Shown one piece after another: positions 23,601 to 34,210 of a DNA stretch of 64,000 nt. Position 1 is the stretch's first letter, and each line of letters starts with the position of its first letter. Origin of the DNA: Ditylenchus dipsaci (taxonomy: Eukaryota > Nematoda > Chromadorea > Rhabditida > Anguinidae). The position numbers and the translations under genes are program-made. The notes beneath the pieces were generated by a model. It had not been told where the DNA came from and ran no database searches. It saw only the letters and a list, made by a program, of their open reading frames with translations. The stretch spans positions 124,001 to 188,000 of the forward strand of contig SADC01001302.1 of the NCBI GenBank assembly GCA_004194705.1, written 5' to 3'.

Positions 23601-26600
23601 AAAAAGTTCCCGTCCTTTTTTTGAGCCAATTATTTTGAATAAAATTTATTTTATATACAAAATCCAAATATACGATTTTGTAGGAAAACTTTTCCTCCAT
23701 CAAATAATATAAAGTTTGCCTGGATAATTTTAAATAGGTCAACATTAAGCACCCAAAACTTGAAAAGTCATTTTGAGAAGTTGCAATTTTGGCAAGTTTT
23801 GATTTGTTAAAAACGGAGCTCTCATACGTACTTATTTATAAGATTTGTACTTATTTTGGGTTTCCAAGTCTTATCACTTTTTAAAATTTTACGTCAAAAT
23901 CTTATTTTTTAGCACCAAAAGTAGAGACAGAAACAAGACAAGATCTTGGCCAAGATTTTGTCTTGTCTTGCCCAATTTTGACTGAAAATCTTGTCTTGGG
24001 ATCTTGCTTGGTCATTTCTAGGAATCTTGGTCTTGGTTTTATGGTCAATCTTGTATGCAAAATTTACAAAACACCCGACTACCCATTTTATCGTTTTAGG
24101 GCCCATAGCATACCTGAATTCTGTTTTTGGGCTTCATACAAGATTAAAAAATGGCGGGAAAGGACAATTCCGTCCCGCCCGCCGTCCCGAAATCCCGCCT
24201 GAACATTTTTCAACAATATCCTGCCCCGGTGTCCCGTCTCGAAAAGAATTATTCAAATTTCGTCCCGTGTCGTCCCAAAAATGTCAAACTATCATCTCTT
24301 ACAAAACACACGTCAAACAATATAAATGCACCAAATCAAGAACAGGGAAACATAGTGCGTAAAAATTATAAAACACTAGCCACAAGTTTTGCTATAAAAA
24401 TGGTCACCTGTTAAAAACTGTCAAAACTGTCAAAATAGTCAACTTTCGATTTAGGAAACCTCGATTTAGCGAAACTCTTAATTTAAGGAACTTTTCTCAA
24501 CGCCTATTCTGCTAGTGATTAAATAAAATGACTAAAATTAACTCTTGATATAACAAAACTCTCGGTTTAACGAACATTTTTTCCGGTCCCAAGGGTTCGT
24601 TAAATCAATCGAGAGTTGCCTGTATAAAGTTGCCTGTATAAATCTTGGTTTTTAGCCAAGATCTTGGCCAAGATCTTGGCTGACCGTTCTCAAAAATCTT
24701 GCTCTTGGTCTTGGTCAAAATTTCAGCTAAAAATCTTGTCTTGGAATCTTGCTTGGTCCCCACTTGCTGTCTCTAACCAAAGAGCAATAAGCACTGGATA
24801 AAATAGCGTATTTTTGTTGAAGTACCCTGAAATGTGCTCATTTTGAGCAACTTTTCAATTTGAAATGGGGTGTAGGGTGCATTAATACTTTTCTTAAAAA
24901 AATCCCTTAACCGCCCGTTGCAATGTGAAAATGTTTAACAGGAAGAGCATCCAAAATATTTAAAAATTATGACTTAATTTTAACTTCAGACATGGTGGAT
25001 CATTTATGTGCACTTATGGACTTGCATAATATTGAAGACAAGGTTGGATTTGAAAATTCACAGGACTGATTGCATTGAATGTGTGTTAAGATAGCCTTAG
25101 TGAAAGCAGCTTATGCTCCACTTGCTTTGTTCTGTTCTGTAGCAGCTACTGCTAAAGTAATTACTTTCTCGTTTTAAAAACCACGTTTTTCAATGGTAGT
25201 GTAAAGAGAGCAGATACGCATAGACCCTTGGGAAAAGAAGGAAGAGGTGGCGGCGTAGTGTAATGGTAGCACATCAGCCCGGACAACTGAAAGCTGCAGG
25301 TTCGATTCCTGCCACCACCATTTTGCCTCTTCCTTCCTAAACTTTTCTGTAGGGGCATTTCCAAAAACTAAATTGGGTCGGGACAATACTCTTGTGTCTA
25401 GCACTATACTCTTTCGAGTCATTCGTTTTTGAATTACGTAAAAAACCAAATCACTGTTACCACCGCGTCCAAAGCCATGAACATTTGAAAATAACTATTT
25501 TCTGAATATTTAGATAACCAAAAACAGGGATATCCTCTGTCTATGTTCTTTTGGCTACGTCCCACGAGGTGCCCATAATTCTTTTGATGAGGGGCCAAGC
25601 GGTCTAGGTGCTTAGTAAGTCAAGTTTAATCTTCAGCTTTAACTAGGATACCATAAGTAAATTGTTTATTGAATGTTGATTTAGCCACTTTGCAAACCGA
25701 CTAGTTGACAGAGCACTTGATGAACTAGTAGAACCGTTCCGAGCATTTAATTTCAAAGAACAAGAAGTTATTTTGATGAAAGCTATTGTCACTCTCAATC
25801 CACGTACGTGTATTTCAATAGTTTTTCTATTAAACTTTTTGCTTTATTAGACATTCGCAGCCTGAGCACAGAAGCAGCTGAACAAGTGGCTGACTTGCGT
25901 GACCGGATACAAGAGACCCTGTACAATGTTGTGCGCGAGAGTCATCCTAAAGAAGTAGCATCGTCTAGATTTGGAAATCTGCTGCTCTTTCTGCCTAATA
26001 TCATGGTAAGCTATTTTGTCATTCTATCTTAAACTTTTTTAACATTATAAAGCTGATTATGGTAGCACAACAGTCGGCGCTGACAAAAAGTTGGAGCAAA
26101 AGTGATTATAAAATTCTTTATTGTTATGAAAAAATTAAAATTAGTTTACAATTTTTTATCGACTTTTTTTCATCTACAAATTGATTAGGTCTAGAAATTT
26201 TAACTTTAAACAACTAAAATTAAATTTGTAGATGTTGGGCAATGTGATGTACGAAAATCTTCAATTCATCCAGTCGTTTGGCAAGCAACACATTGACCCA
26301 TTGCTAGGCGAATTACTAGACAACATTGAGCCAATGACTGACCTGAATGGAGTCACTCTGGATGATGTGCTGTCCCTGTCCGACCACAGTGAAGCCAATT
26401 CCATGCGTCACTCTCAGTCTGCCTCCTCCATCCCATCCATGACCAGCCCTGAGTCTTGTGGGTCATCTTCACTAGAATCTAACCATTCTCTGGCTTCTTC
26501 AAACAGCTACCTGGACTCCTACTACAATGGACGGTTTGTTTATGGCTTGATTTTTATCTTTAATTATTTTGGGTTCTAGAAGAGCTTCTATGAGCCAGGT

Positions 26601-28383
26601 GAACGCTCCAGTAATGGAGCAGAATCAACAGCAGTCTCAGATGACTTCAGCTGACTCAGACCCTGACTATAATATTACTCTTACAGCTGATAACTTTTCA
26701 GGTTGCTTTGGGAGTGGTTTTTAATGTACGAGTATAACTTTTAACTAATTTAGGCATGCGCCAAGCTATGGCTCAGTCCATGGAAGTTGACTTAGGTTAG
26801 TATACTAGTCATGTTCACTAAACTAAAGTGTGTTATTTCATGAGGTGGTTTTTCTTCAGCATAACCTTAAATAGGCATACCAATAGCTCCCATACCATAT
26901 GCAATACCTTTAAAGGGGGGAGGACTTTTACGGCTACTTTTTGACATTGACTGCTACTTCACTTATTATACATTTTTCCACATATTTTGTTTTCTCATCT
27001 CCGATATTTTTGCACTGTTTTGTAGCTGAGATCTTTCTCTTTCGATTAAGTGGTCAAACACTCTGATTTAAAAAAAAATCGAGAGAGCCACACCAAATAT
27101 AAGGTGAAACTCCAGTAAAAATACCTAGGTAGAAAACCTATTTTTTTGTTTTTTTTTTCAAAAATTATCTTTAATCAGGCTGTTTGACCACTCAATCGAT
27201 AGAGAAAAATCTGAGCTACAAAACGGTATGAAAACATCTGAGATGAGAAAACAAAATATGTGAAAAAATGTATGTAAAGTGAAGTAGCAGTCAATGTCAA
27301 AAAGTAGCCGTAGAAGTCTCCCCCTTTAAATTTTCTATATGCCAGACTTATCTGCTCATTATAGAATTTGTATAAAATACTATAGGGCAAAAAGACGAAA
27401 TCGTTTAATCAGGTGGTATACCTCTCTGAAAACATTCTAAACGTAATAATAGTCAAAACTTTTATTGAAACAAGCAATATAATTTACGCCAAATATTATC
27501 AGCGGAAAATATCTGACTAGTTATGATTAGACCAAGAACCTAAACAGGGTTATAGATAGTCTGATTTGATAGCCTTTTCGACGCTACTGCGTATATTTCT
27601 ATCAGCAAAATAACCCTACGTATAACCGTCACTTACCCTCGCGGTTTTTAATTAGTCAGTACTGAGCCAGAGGTGCCGGGTTATTGGTGGTTCCAAGTTT
27701 TTAGGATGCCGGATTATTGGGGGTTACCAAAGTCCGACTGTATCAGAATTACCTTATTATAGAAACTGCATAAAACACTGTGTATGCCTAAAAACGTTGT
27801 TTAAAAAATAAAACAAATATCCAAACCTTAATACAACTACTCCATCTTTCCAGACTACACCAATCCTGCCCAGTCTCAAAAGCCTAGATTCTTCTTGGAG
27901 TCCAATGGTAGTGGAGGCCTTTAAACACTCAATGCACCTCTAATTGTATGCCCAACACCCATACTACTATTGGTACACGGCATGTATTCACCGTGGAGAG
28001 CACTAATTTGGACACTATTTACAAACACCAACCTAATCACCACCCGCAATATCCAGCATGCTTTAGTGCTCCTCAGCAAATGAATGGCTGTTCAACTTCT
28101 TCATCATCCTCGCTGGAGCACAATCCTGGTAATAACACTAACATGATGCCAATGATCTCAATGGGCAAGTCCCAGTCCTACCCATTCAACATGATGGACG
28201 CCCCTTCCCTACTGCAACACCCCCAGTTTCTTCTTCTTCCAACCATCCTTATGGGTTGCAACAGGCACATCAACAGCAGCTCATACCCAACAACACAATA
28301 GCTACTATATGTCTTATGGACAAAACAGCAATGAATCACATAAACAATGATTTGGACTGTGTTTTTGATCCAATTTACTTTTA
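20630..28383 (+). CDS. HNF4-type (NR2A-like) nematode nuclear receptor, about 18 exons
   Basis: Ligand-type transcription factor acting in the nucleus. The first exon (20630 to about 20875) starts MCSPDFSSNNYYLSNSSS and continues Ser/His/Gln-rich. DNA-binding domain: about 21831-21982 (CRVCADGPARPHYGVPTCFG, CKGFFRR, YTCRYNGNCVV), 22040-22064 and 22114-22153 (CRYC-RFKRCLEV), then AVRPDRD at 22206-22288. Ligand-binding domain exons: 22342-22370, 22421-22491 (DWIRKLPVDMRTLLMQ), 23160-23258, 23349-23427, 24990-25042, 25091-25156 (IALVKAAYAPLALF), 25514-25607 (DILCLCSFGYVPRG), 25685-25803, 25851-26005 (SSRFGNLLLFLP), 26232-26533 (MLGNVMYENLQFIQSFGK). A long Ser/Asn/Gln-rich tail follows (26580-26701, 26754-26795, 27854 to about 28383). 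Single-base frameshifts lie near 20.75, 22.14, 22.25, 25.69, 27.92 and 28.22 kb, probably assembly errors. Introns carry MITEs, a hAT-like element and a tRNA-like sequence. The exact subfamily member is not assigned. Confidence 0.85.
21125..21286. mobile_element. MITE family A copy
   Basis: Right end is the complement of TACCGTATTTCTCTAATAAT, left end a decayed version. Interior has GACCCGGGGTC and a G9 run. Lies in the first intron of the nuclear receptor gene. Confidence 0.7.
21406..21597. mobile_element. foldback element, TCTAGTTTCTAA core family (copy 1)
   Basis: Inverted arms GCGATTCTATTTTCTAACGA and complement, sharing the core TCTAGTTTCTAA with copies at 48.83-49.01 and 56.09-56.25 kb. 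Outside the core the arms contain CTGCCTTCTT-like pieces. Non-coding, in intron 1 of the nuclear receptor. Confidence 0.65.
22561..22787. mobile_element. pogo/Tc-like MITE in nuclear receptor intron
   Basis: Ends CAGTCTGACACCCCTATTTC and complement (GGGGTGTCACTATAGCGGGG side, finishing CTGACTG), with TA flanks. The GGTGTCACTATAGCG words match the element at 52.85-55.69 kb. Non-coding. Confidence 0.7.
23463..23620. mobile_element. partial MITE family A copy
   Basis: CAGTATTTTCTCTAATGATC at the left followed by TTTTTTGACTAGGATTTCAG, matching the interior of other family A copies. The right end is not clear. Confidence 0.5.
23922..24775. mobile_element. hAT-like element family C, copy 1
   Basis: Ends TAGAGACAG and CTGTCTCTA, followed inward by AAGACAAGATCTTGGCCAAG-type repeats. 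The flanks ACCAAAAG and ACCAAAGA form an imperfect 8-bp duplication. A second copy lies at 46.57-48.41 kb. The interior contains a decayed pogo-like MITE (about 24440-24630) that both copies share. Frames of 65-123 residues inside show no transposase motif. Sits in an intron of the nuclear receptor gene. Confidence 0.75.
25249..25320 (+). tRNA. tRNA-like sequence (pseudogene or SINE head), intronic
   Basis: A box TAGTGTAATGG and a perfect B box GGTTCGATTCC are spaced as in a tRNA gene. The D arm (GTGT/GCAC), T arm (GCAGG/CCTGC) and most of an anticodon stem (TCAG/CTGA) can form. The acceptor stem has two C-A mismatches, the anticodon loop lacks T at position 33, and the loop reading would be GGA. 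Flanking GAAGGAAGAGG and complement form an extra outer stem. Intronic within the nuclear receptor, same strand. Probably not a functional tRNA. Confidence 0.45.
26907..27330. mobile_element. inverted-repeat MITE in nuclear receptor intron
   Basis: Long imperfect arms: CGGCTACTTTTTGACATTGA at the left and its complement at the right, with TTTGTTTTCTCATCT also mirrored. Centre near 27.12 kb. About 420 bp, non-coding. Confidence 0.75.
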
Positions 28384-28803
28384 ATGACTTTTTAAGGGTG
28401 GACCTATCTAGGTAGCTAGAATGCAAATAATTCGTTGATGGAACTGTCTGTTTGATCGTTTCAATTATGTCACTTTAAAAGCAAATAACTATTCGAAGTG
28501 TATCTTAGCTACATTACAAGTGGCATGTTTTATTTCAATGACAATATTGATGCAGTAAAAAAAGAATACTGTCATAATTATAATGCAGAAGTTTTTTCGC
28601 ACCCGGTACGAACTACCTAAATGGTTCCACTTCTTAGAGAAACATTGGATTTTAGGGTATGAAAATAATTTTTAAAAATATATATCTTTTGAAAAATACG
28701 GAATTTTACAACAATAAAAAAGCACATTATAGTACTCTTTGTTCCCGAAATCTAAACCTATAAAAAATAATATTATTTGCTCAAAAACTTCCATTTTATA
28801 TTC
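28384..28803. other. 3' flank of nuclear receptor
   Basis: AT-rich, no gene seen; probably 3' UTR and spacer before the large palindrome. Confidence 0.35.
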
Positions 28804-29595
28804 ATAACTGGTGACCATAAAGTTCGGAATGGACTTTTGAACTAATTTTTAGCAATAAAATTTATTCCCCAAAATATTCCAAACATAGGGTTTTGTAGGC
28901 CTTTCCTTCCTCTTTCGAATGGTATATAAAGTTTCATTAGAATTTTTAGAAAAGCCATTATTTGGTTACAAACATATGTGAGGTCATTTTAGGATGTTGA
29001 TAGGCATTTTTACTACTTTAGCTGATCAAAATTTTAACTAAAAGTTCAAGGCTACAGCACATAAAAGCACCATGTTGTAGCGCAGTTCAAGAGCTACAAC
29101 AACCACTTTACAGAGTAGCTTTTAAAAATATGGGTGTTGAGATATGGCTTTTTGAAAAAAAACAATTTCTTGAAAAATTACCAAAATCTAAAAAATTTGG
29201 ATAAAATTTGATTTTGGTAATTTTCAAGAAATTGTTTTTTTTTCAAAAAGCCATATCTCAACACCCATATTTTTAAAAGCTACTCTGTAAAGTGGTTGTT
29301 GTAGCTCTTGAACTGCGCTACAACATGGTGCTTTTATTGTGCTGTAGCCTTGAACATTTAGTTAAAATTTTGATCAGCTAAAGTAGTAAAAATGCCTATC
29401 AACATCCTAAAATGACCTCACATATGTTTGTAACCAAATAATGGCTTTTCTAAAAATTCTAATGAAACTTTATATACCATTCGAAAGAGGAAGGAAAGGC
29501 CTACAAAACCCTATGTTTGGAATATTTTTGGGAATAAATTTTATTGCTAAAAATTAGTTCAAAAGTCCATTCCGAACTTTATGGTCACCAGTTAT
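28804..29595. mobile_element. large near-perfect palindrome (about 390-bp arms)
   Basis: Begins ATAACTGGTGACCATAAAGT and ends with its complement; the arms match almost base for base to a short centre near 29.2 kb (AATTACCAAAATC, then GATTTTGGTAATT). No coding capacity. Decayed relatives of the arm are at 0.2-0.65, 2.5-2.8 and 23.69-23.86 kb, so this is a young member of a foldback MITE family. Confidence 0.9.
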
Positions 29596-29814
29596 AACAG
29601 ATTCAATAAAGGATAGTTATGCACACAGCGCGCTCATCTCTAACTCTCAAGCCTCGGGGGCTTTAACAGAACTATGTTCAAATTTCATCTTTTTTAGGTA
29701 TATGGGTACCTTTTTTTGGTTATTTTGCCTTGGGGAGCAAGGCAGAAGTCAAATTTAAGTCAAAAAGTTTTTTAAAGAAATGTCCGATCCCGATTCCCAC
29801 CTGCAAACTGCCGT

Positions 29815-29970
29815 AATTATTCTAATAAAAAGCCCGTCTCTAATAGTAACCCCACCCCTTATTTTTTACTAAGATTTCAGAGTTAAGGGTATTTTTATCG
29901 GCAATTTCAAAATTTTCAGGGGATTGAAAAATATTAAACCCGGGGTTTCTATTAGAATAATTAGGGATTT
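29815..29970. mobile_element. MITE family A copy
   Basis: CCGTAATTATTCTAATAAAA at the left, GATTTCAGAGTTAAGGGTAT in the middle, and GGGTTTCTATTAGAATAATT at the right, following the family A layout. Confidence 0.6.
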
Positions 29971-30339
29971 TTTCTACACGTCCCGGAGCTAAAGCATCCG
30001 AAAATATGGTCTAAATATGATTTTTGTGTGACGAAGGATGATGAACTTTTGCCGAATTCTCTAACAAGAAAGCATATTTATCAAGGAAATTGGGGAACGA
30101 GAAGTTTTTTAACGATGCTGGACAAATGATTTTAATTTTGATTACCTATATATGCGTTCTGTTGCTCAAATGAAAGAGTAGAATGTGAGCTTTCTAATAA
30201 AACATCGTTAAGGTTTTTACTATAATGAAATTCTAGAGTTTGGGTCTAAAGAAACAATTATGACATTTTTTCAAAGGTTGTTAATACTTAAATACGCGAA
30301 ATAAGTGTGTTCTGGCGGTTACGAACGGTGGAAAGTATA

Positions 30340-30650
30340 TACCATTCAACAGGGCAGGAAAAACTGCACCGATAAGTGCTTGTGAAAAGAGCAATATGGA
30401 GTGTTAAGCAGATGTCGCGAAAAAATCACAACATGTTTATCGTCTGCAGACCCGTGGGTGCAGACCCGTTTACCATTTAATCCGTTTATCTCGGACACGT
30501 TTATCGTTTGGGTCCGCGACAATTGACCGCCTGGGCCGATTGACCGACTGGACAATTGACCGCCTGGACAATTGACCGCCTGGACAATTGACCGCCTGGA
30601 CAATTGACCGCCTGGACAATTGACCGCCTGGGCCGTTTGACCCCCCGTGT
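30340..30650. repeat. 16-bp tandem repeat (CAATTGACCGCCTGGA), about 7 copies
   Basis: The core array is 30520-30640. Upstream are looser CCGTTTATC/ACGTTTATCG units. Similar in style to the termini of the MULE-type elements, but no matching inverted arm was found, so it may be a solo or truncated end. Confidence 0.7.
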
Positions 30651-31117
30651 ATTTTTGACTACTTAGACGCTAAAACCGATAAAGACGTCGTTTCCGACCA
30701 CTTTCTTTCGAAATTCTTGACTTTTCTAGATTTTCTACCTGCCTGCCTTCGGCAGGCAACCTAATTCAATAGGAAGCCCCCTTGGGGTACATGGTACGGG
30801 ATAAGGGCTGACCCTTTGATGACCCACATAGATTTTTCTTGTGCAGGACCAGTAAGCTTTTAAACCATCACGGCTGTACGTCATTTTCTTTTTCGCTTGA
30901 ATAGTCGCTGAGTTCGTTAACGATTAGGCGCACGAGTTCTATATTAGCATCCATCTAGTTTTCTAGATTGCTAAATTTTTATATTTATAGTAAATATCGA
31001 TGTTCAAAGAAAAGTAATTCACTGCGCCATGCCAACACGTCTAAAAGTTAAAGGAAACATTTTCAGTCATTTTGAAAAGCCTTGAAAGAAAAAGTAAAAA
31101 AATTAGCTAAAATGATA
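30651..31117. other. intergenic, nothing recognised
   Basis: Contains a short hairpin GCCTGCCTTCGGCAGGC at about 30.74 kb. No gene or repeat family recognised. Confidence 0.35.
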
Positions 31118-31125
31118 CTTAAAAG

Positions 31126-32192
31126 TAGACTTGGGCTATGGACCGGAATCCGTACGGATTTTCCGGAATCCGATCCGGTTTTTGACGACGAAAAAAATCC
31201 GGAATCCGTCCGGTCCAGACTCCAAAATCCGGAATCTATCTGGCAAAAGTTCTAAAATCTGGAAAAATCCGGAATTTCAAAAGTCCAAAATGGATGCATT
31301 TTAGTCTCAAAAAAAATTTTTGAATTTTTTGTCATTTTTTATATCTTTGTTTTTTTTTAATTTGTTTCTCTGTAGTCTCTTTTTTGAAAGAATGTGCTCA
31401 GATTCCTTATGCTCTCCAAATCACATCGTCGTTTTCTTTCAGCTTCATCAACATCTTTGGCCAGAGAACAGCTTTTTACTCTTGCTAGGGACCCGGGTTT
31501 GCAAATCACGGAGATTTTGCCTAAGGCGGAAATCACAGGGGAGAGGTAGCCTTTTTTTGATGATCTTTATCAGTAATCATATGAATTTTTTTACTTGTTT
31601 GTAGAGAAATATCTGGGCTCCATTTTAAGTGTTAACCCAGCCATATTACCAAAGAGTTTCGAACTATCAAATAGAAAAAAACCAATCCCTTGTGAAGAGA
31701 CTCCAACTTGCCGACTCTTATTGCGATGCTGCAAATAATTTCATTTTATGATATGGCTCGCTCAACACTCGAAATGGAACCAAGATATGTCTTGACCAAG
31801 ACGTGCAAATTAGAATGGTTGTTAATGAGAGTCATTGAATAAAGCTGTCGCGTGAAATCCCCCGTCGACAAAATCCCCAGTGATTTGCAAACCTACAAGG
31901 GACGTATTTCAGTACAGAAGGGGATCAATTGGTGCAAAAACGCCAAACAACTAATTTTCCTCAATAAAACCATAGAATATGCTAACTTAACTTATTGATT
32001 TGATTTTTTCTGCTTAACTTGCATTGCATTGTCATGTCCAAATAAATTCATTGAAAATTCGACTTTTTGTAGTTTCACGAAAATCCGGAATCCGGACCGG
32101 ATTCCTGGTTTGGAAATTTCCGGATTACGGAATCCGGACTTTTTTTCATAATCCGATCCGGAATCCGTCCGGGACTCAAACGCCCAAGCCTA
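31126..32192. mobile_element. hAT-like element B
   Basis: Ends TAGACTTGGGC and complement of TAGGCTTGGGC, flanked by an exact 8-bp duplication CTTAAAAG (31118-31125, 32193-32200). Sub-terminal regions are rich in GGAATCCG/CCGGA words in both orientations. A 94-residue frame at 31.32-31.60 kb has no motif that I can assign; no intact transposase. TIR style and 8-bp duplication indicate hAT. Confidence 0.85.
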
Positions 32193-32200
32193 CTTAAAAG

Positions 32201-33374
32201 TATATCTTATAATTTTCCAAAGAAAATCTTTCATCAAAATCTTTATGTTAAATAATTTCAACAAGTGTTGAAATTAATTTAGTATAGTAGTATAGTATAG
32301 TATAGTATACAATAGTCAAAAAGCGGGTCTCAAGCTTTGTTGTTTTTCATGTTAACCGATAAATGATGTGTCTTTGTTTTTTGCTGTTTCGAGAGCTATG
32401 TCTCTAAAAGTCCTTCAAAAAGGGGTTGATTTAATCTAGGCTGCTGACCCTCCTTACCTCCCTATTGTAATCTAGCCCCATAATCGGTAGAGGAAAATTG
32501 GAATATTCCTCTGTGTCTACCTTCTTTTTTACTCATTCTACTACTTTCAGTGCTGTTTGAGCATCCGCAGTCGGACACTTGCATAGAAAGAAAAATAAGT
32601 GTTAAACAAACTTTTTTCCCTGTGTTTTGTGAAGTCAAACTCTGGGCACACTCTTTGACTTTGTTCACCTATCAACTGACTACACATAATTATTGTTGTA
32701 GTGTGTACGTAAAAATGATTTGATCTTTTTCTTAGAATGTTACTTTGCTTGGCATAGGTTTATTTACCCATTATTCATACGAGACCTGGTCCTAGAGGAA
32801 GAACCGAAAAAATCTTAACTGGTTTGTTCCAACAATAAGACAAAGAAAAAAGTCGGGGCTGATCTCTTATGATTGAAAAGTCAAATTTACACTTCTTTTA
32901 AAACTTGTAGTTTGTAAATAATAAATTTGGAGAACTCTGTTTAAAAACTGTCTGTTTATTCATTTTACAACCTTGTTTTGCTGGTAGAGATGATTTTACA
33001 GTTTAAGGACTTGGAGCTTTCTGTGTTAAACAGTTCAGTGAATAACTGCGGTCTTTTATGTGCTGTAAAATATTTTGTGCAGTGTTTTGTCAGTATGACA
33101 GTTTAAACTAAAGATCCTCTTCTACATTTCCTGAGAAGTTCTTGCTTCAGTGGAATTTATAAAATCAGAAAAAAATGTATCCTGAGTTTTTCTAGAATGC
33201 GAAAAACCTTCATAACTGTTTAAATTTTAGCGTTTGCCCTAGGATTGAAACTTTTTCTCAAGCAGAGATTGTGCAATTTAGAGCTATGACTCATTCAGAG
33301 CCCCAGAACTACGGTGATGCCATCGTTTTTTCAAAATTTGGAGTTGAAGTATTTTGCATAGTAACACATTTTAA
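32201..33374. other. intergenic; short TAGTA microsatellite
   Basis: A TAGTA/TATAG microsatellite at about 32280-32308. No conserved coding segment otherwise. Confidence 0.4.
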
Positions 33375-33635
33375 TACCGTATTTTCTCTATGAATTACCC
33401 CCTCTCTAATAATACCCCCTCTCTATTAATTACCCCCATAGGCACCCTGTATCTCAGCTCAAAAAAATTATTTTGCAAACCTGTTTTTGCGTTTTCTTAA
33501 TCACCACGAACTTAGTTGATTCCACTTTTCAGATTTTGGTTGAGTACCCAAAAATCTCAAAATCAAAATATTTTTTTTCAATTTTTCAGGGGTTGAAAAA
33601 TAATTACCCGAGGTAATTAATAGAGAAAATACGGT
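33375..33635. mobile_element. MITE family A, complete copy
   Basis: Perfect-looking ends TACCGTATTTTCTCTATGAA and complement (TTAATAGAGAAAATACGGTA). Interior has CCCCCTCTCTAATAATACCC and GGGGTTGAAAAATAATTACC. Best example of the family in the window. Confidence 0.8.
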
Positions 33636-33704
33636 ATATCTCCGACCCTAAGCTTTACCTATTCACATAGTCGTTATTTTAATAAACAAAAGTACAACTT
33701 TAAA

Positions 33705-33926
33705 GGTTCTTATCCTTTATACCGAATATCACATTTTGTGTTAATATTTTTCTTCAACGATCGCCACATTCATTCAACGGTATTTGTATGAGCACCACTC
33801 TTCGGATCGACAAGTTTTTCGAGTGGTTCAAAGTCATATAAGATAGGCCAACTCCTTCGCTTCCACCTTTAAAAAAGATTTAACCAAAAGTAGAAAGAGC
33901 GGTATTCGGTATAAAGGATAAGAACC
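33705..33926. mobile_element. short inverted-repeat MITE
   Basis: Ends GGTTCTTATCCTTTATACCG and complement. About 222 bp, non-coding, directly after a family A MITE and upstream of the dehydrogenase gene. Confidence 0.75.
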
Positions 33927-34210
33927 AAAAAAATAGTACACTCAAATGCTGGGGGTGTATCAAAAAACGAAAAAACAGGCATATTGTTTAAAAAATTCGC
34001 ATAGTTATACCCTAGTTCGATTTATGTGACAAGGTTCTTCTTCATCATTGAAAATATGTCTATTCAAACTATACTCATATACTACCTTTCACAACTGCTC
34101 ATACATTTGTGCACTTTTGTCACGCTGCAAAAATAATTAGATTAAAAATTAAGGTTACAGGCATTTAAGAGCATCTGAATTTTACTTGTACCTTTTTGCG
34201 TGTACCCATT

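Noticed and set aside
25249..25320. Functional tRNA gene
   Set aside because: Two acceptor-stem mismatches, mismatch closing the anticodon stem and no T33; kept only as tRNA-like.
31320..31604. 94-residue frame in hAT-like element B, possible transposase
   Set aside because: Phe/Leu-rich low-complexity start and no hAT dimerisation or catalytic motif visible.
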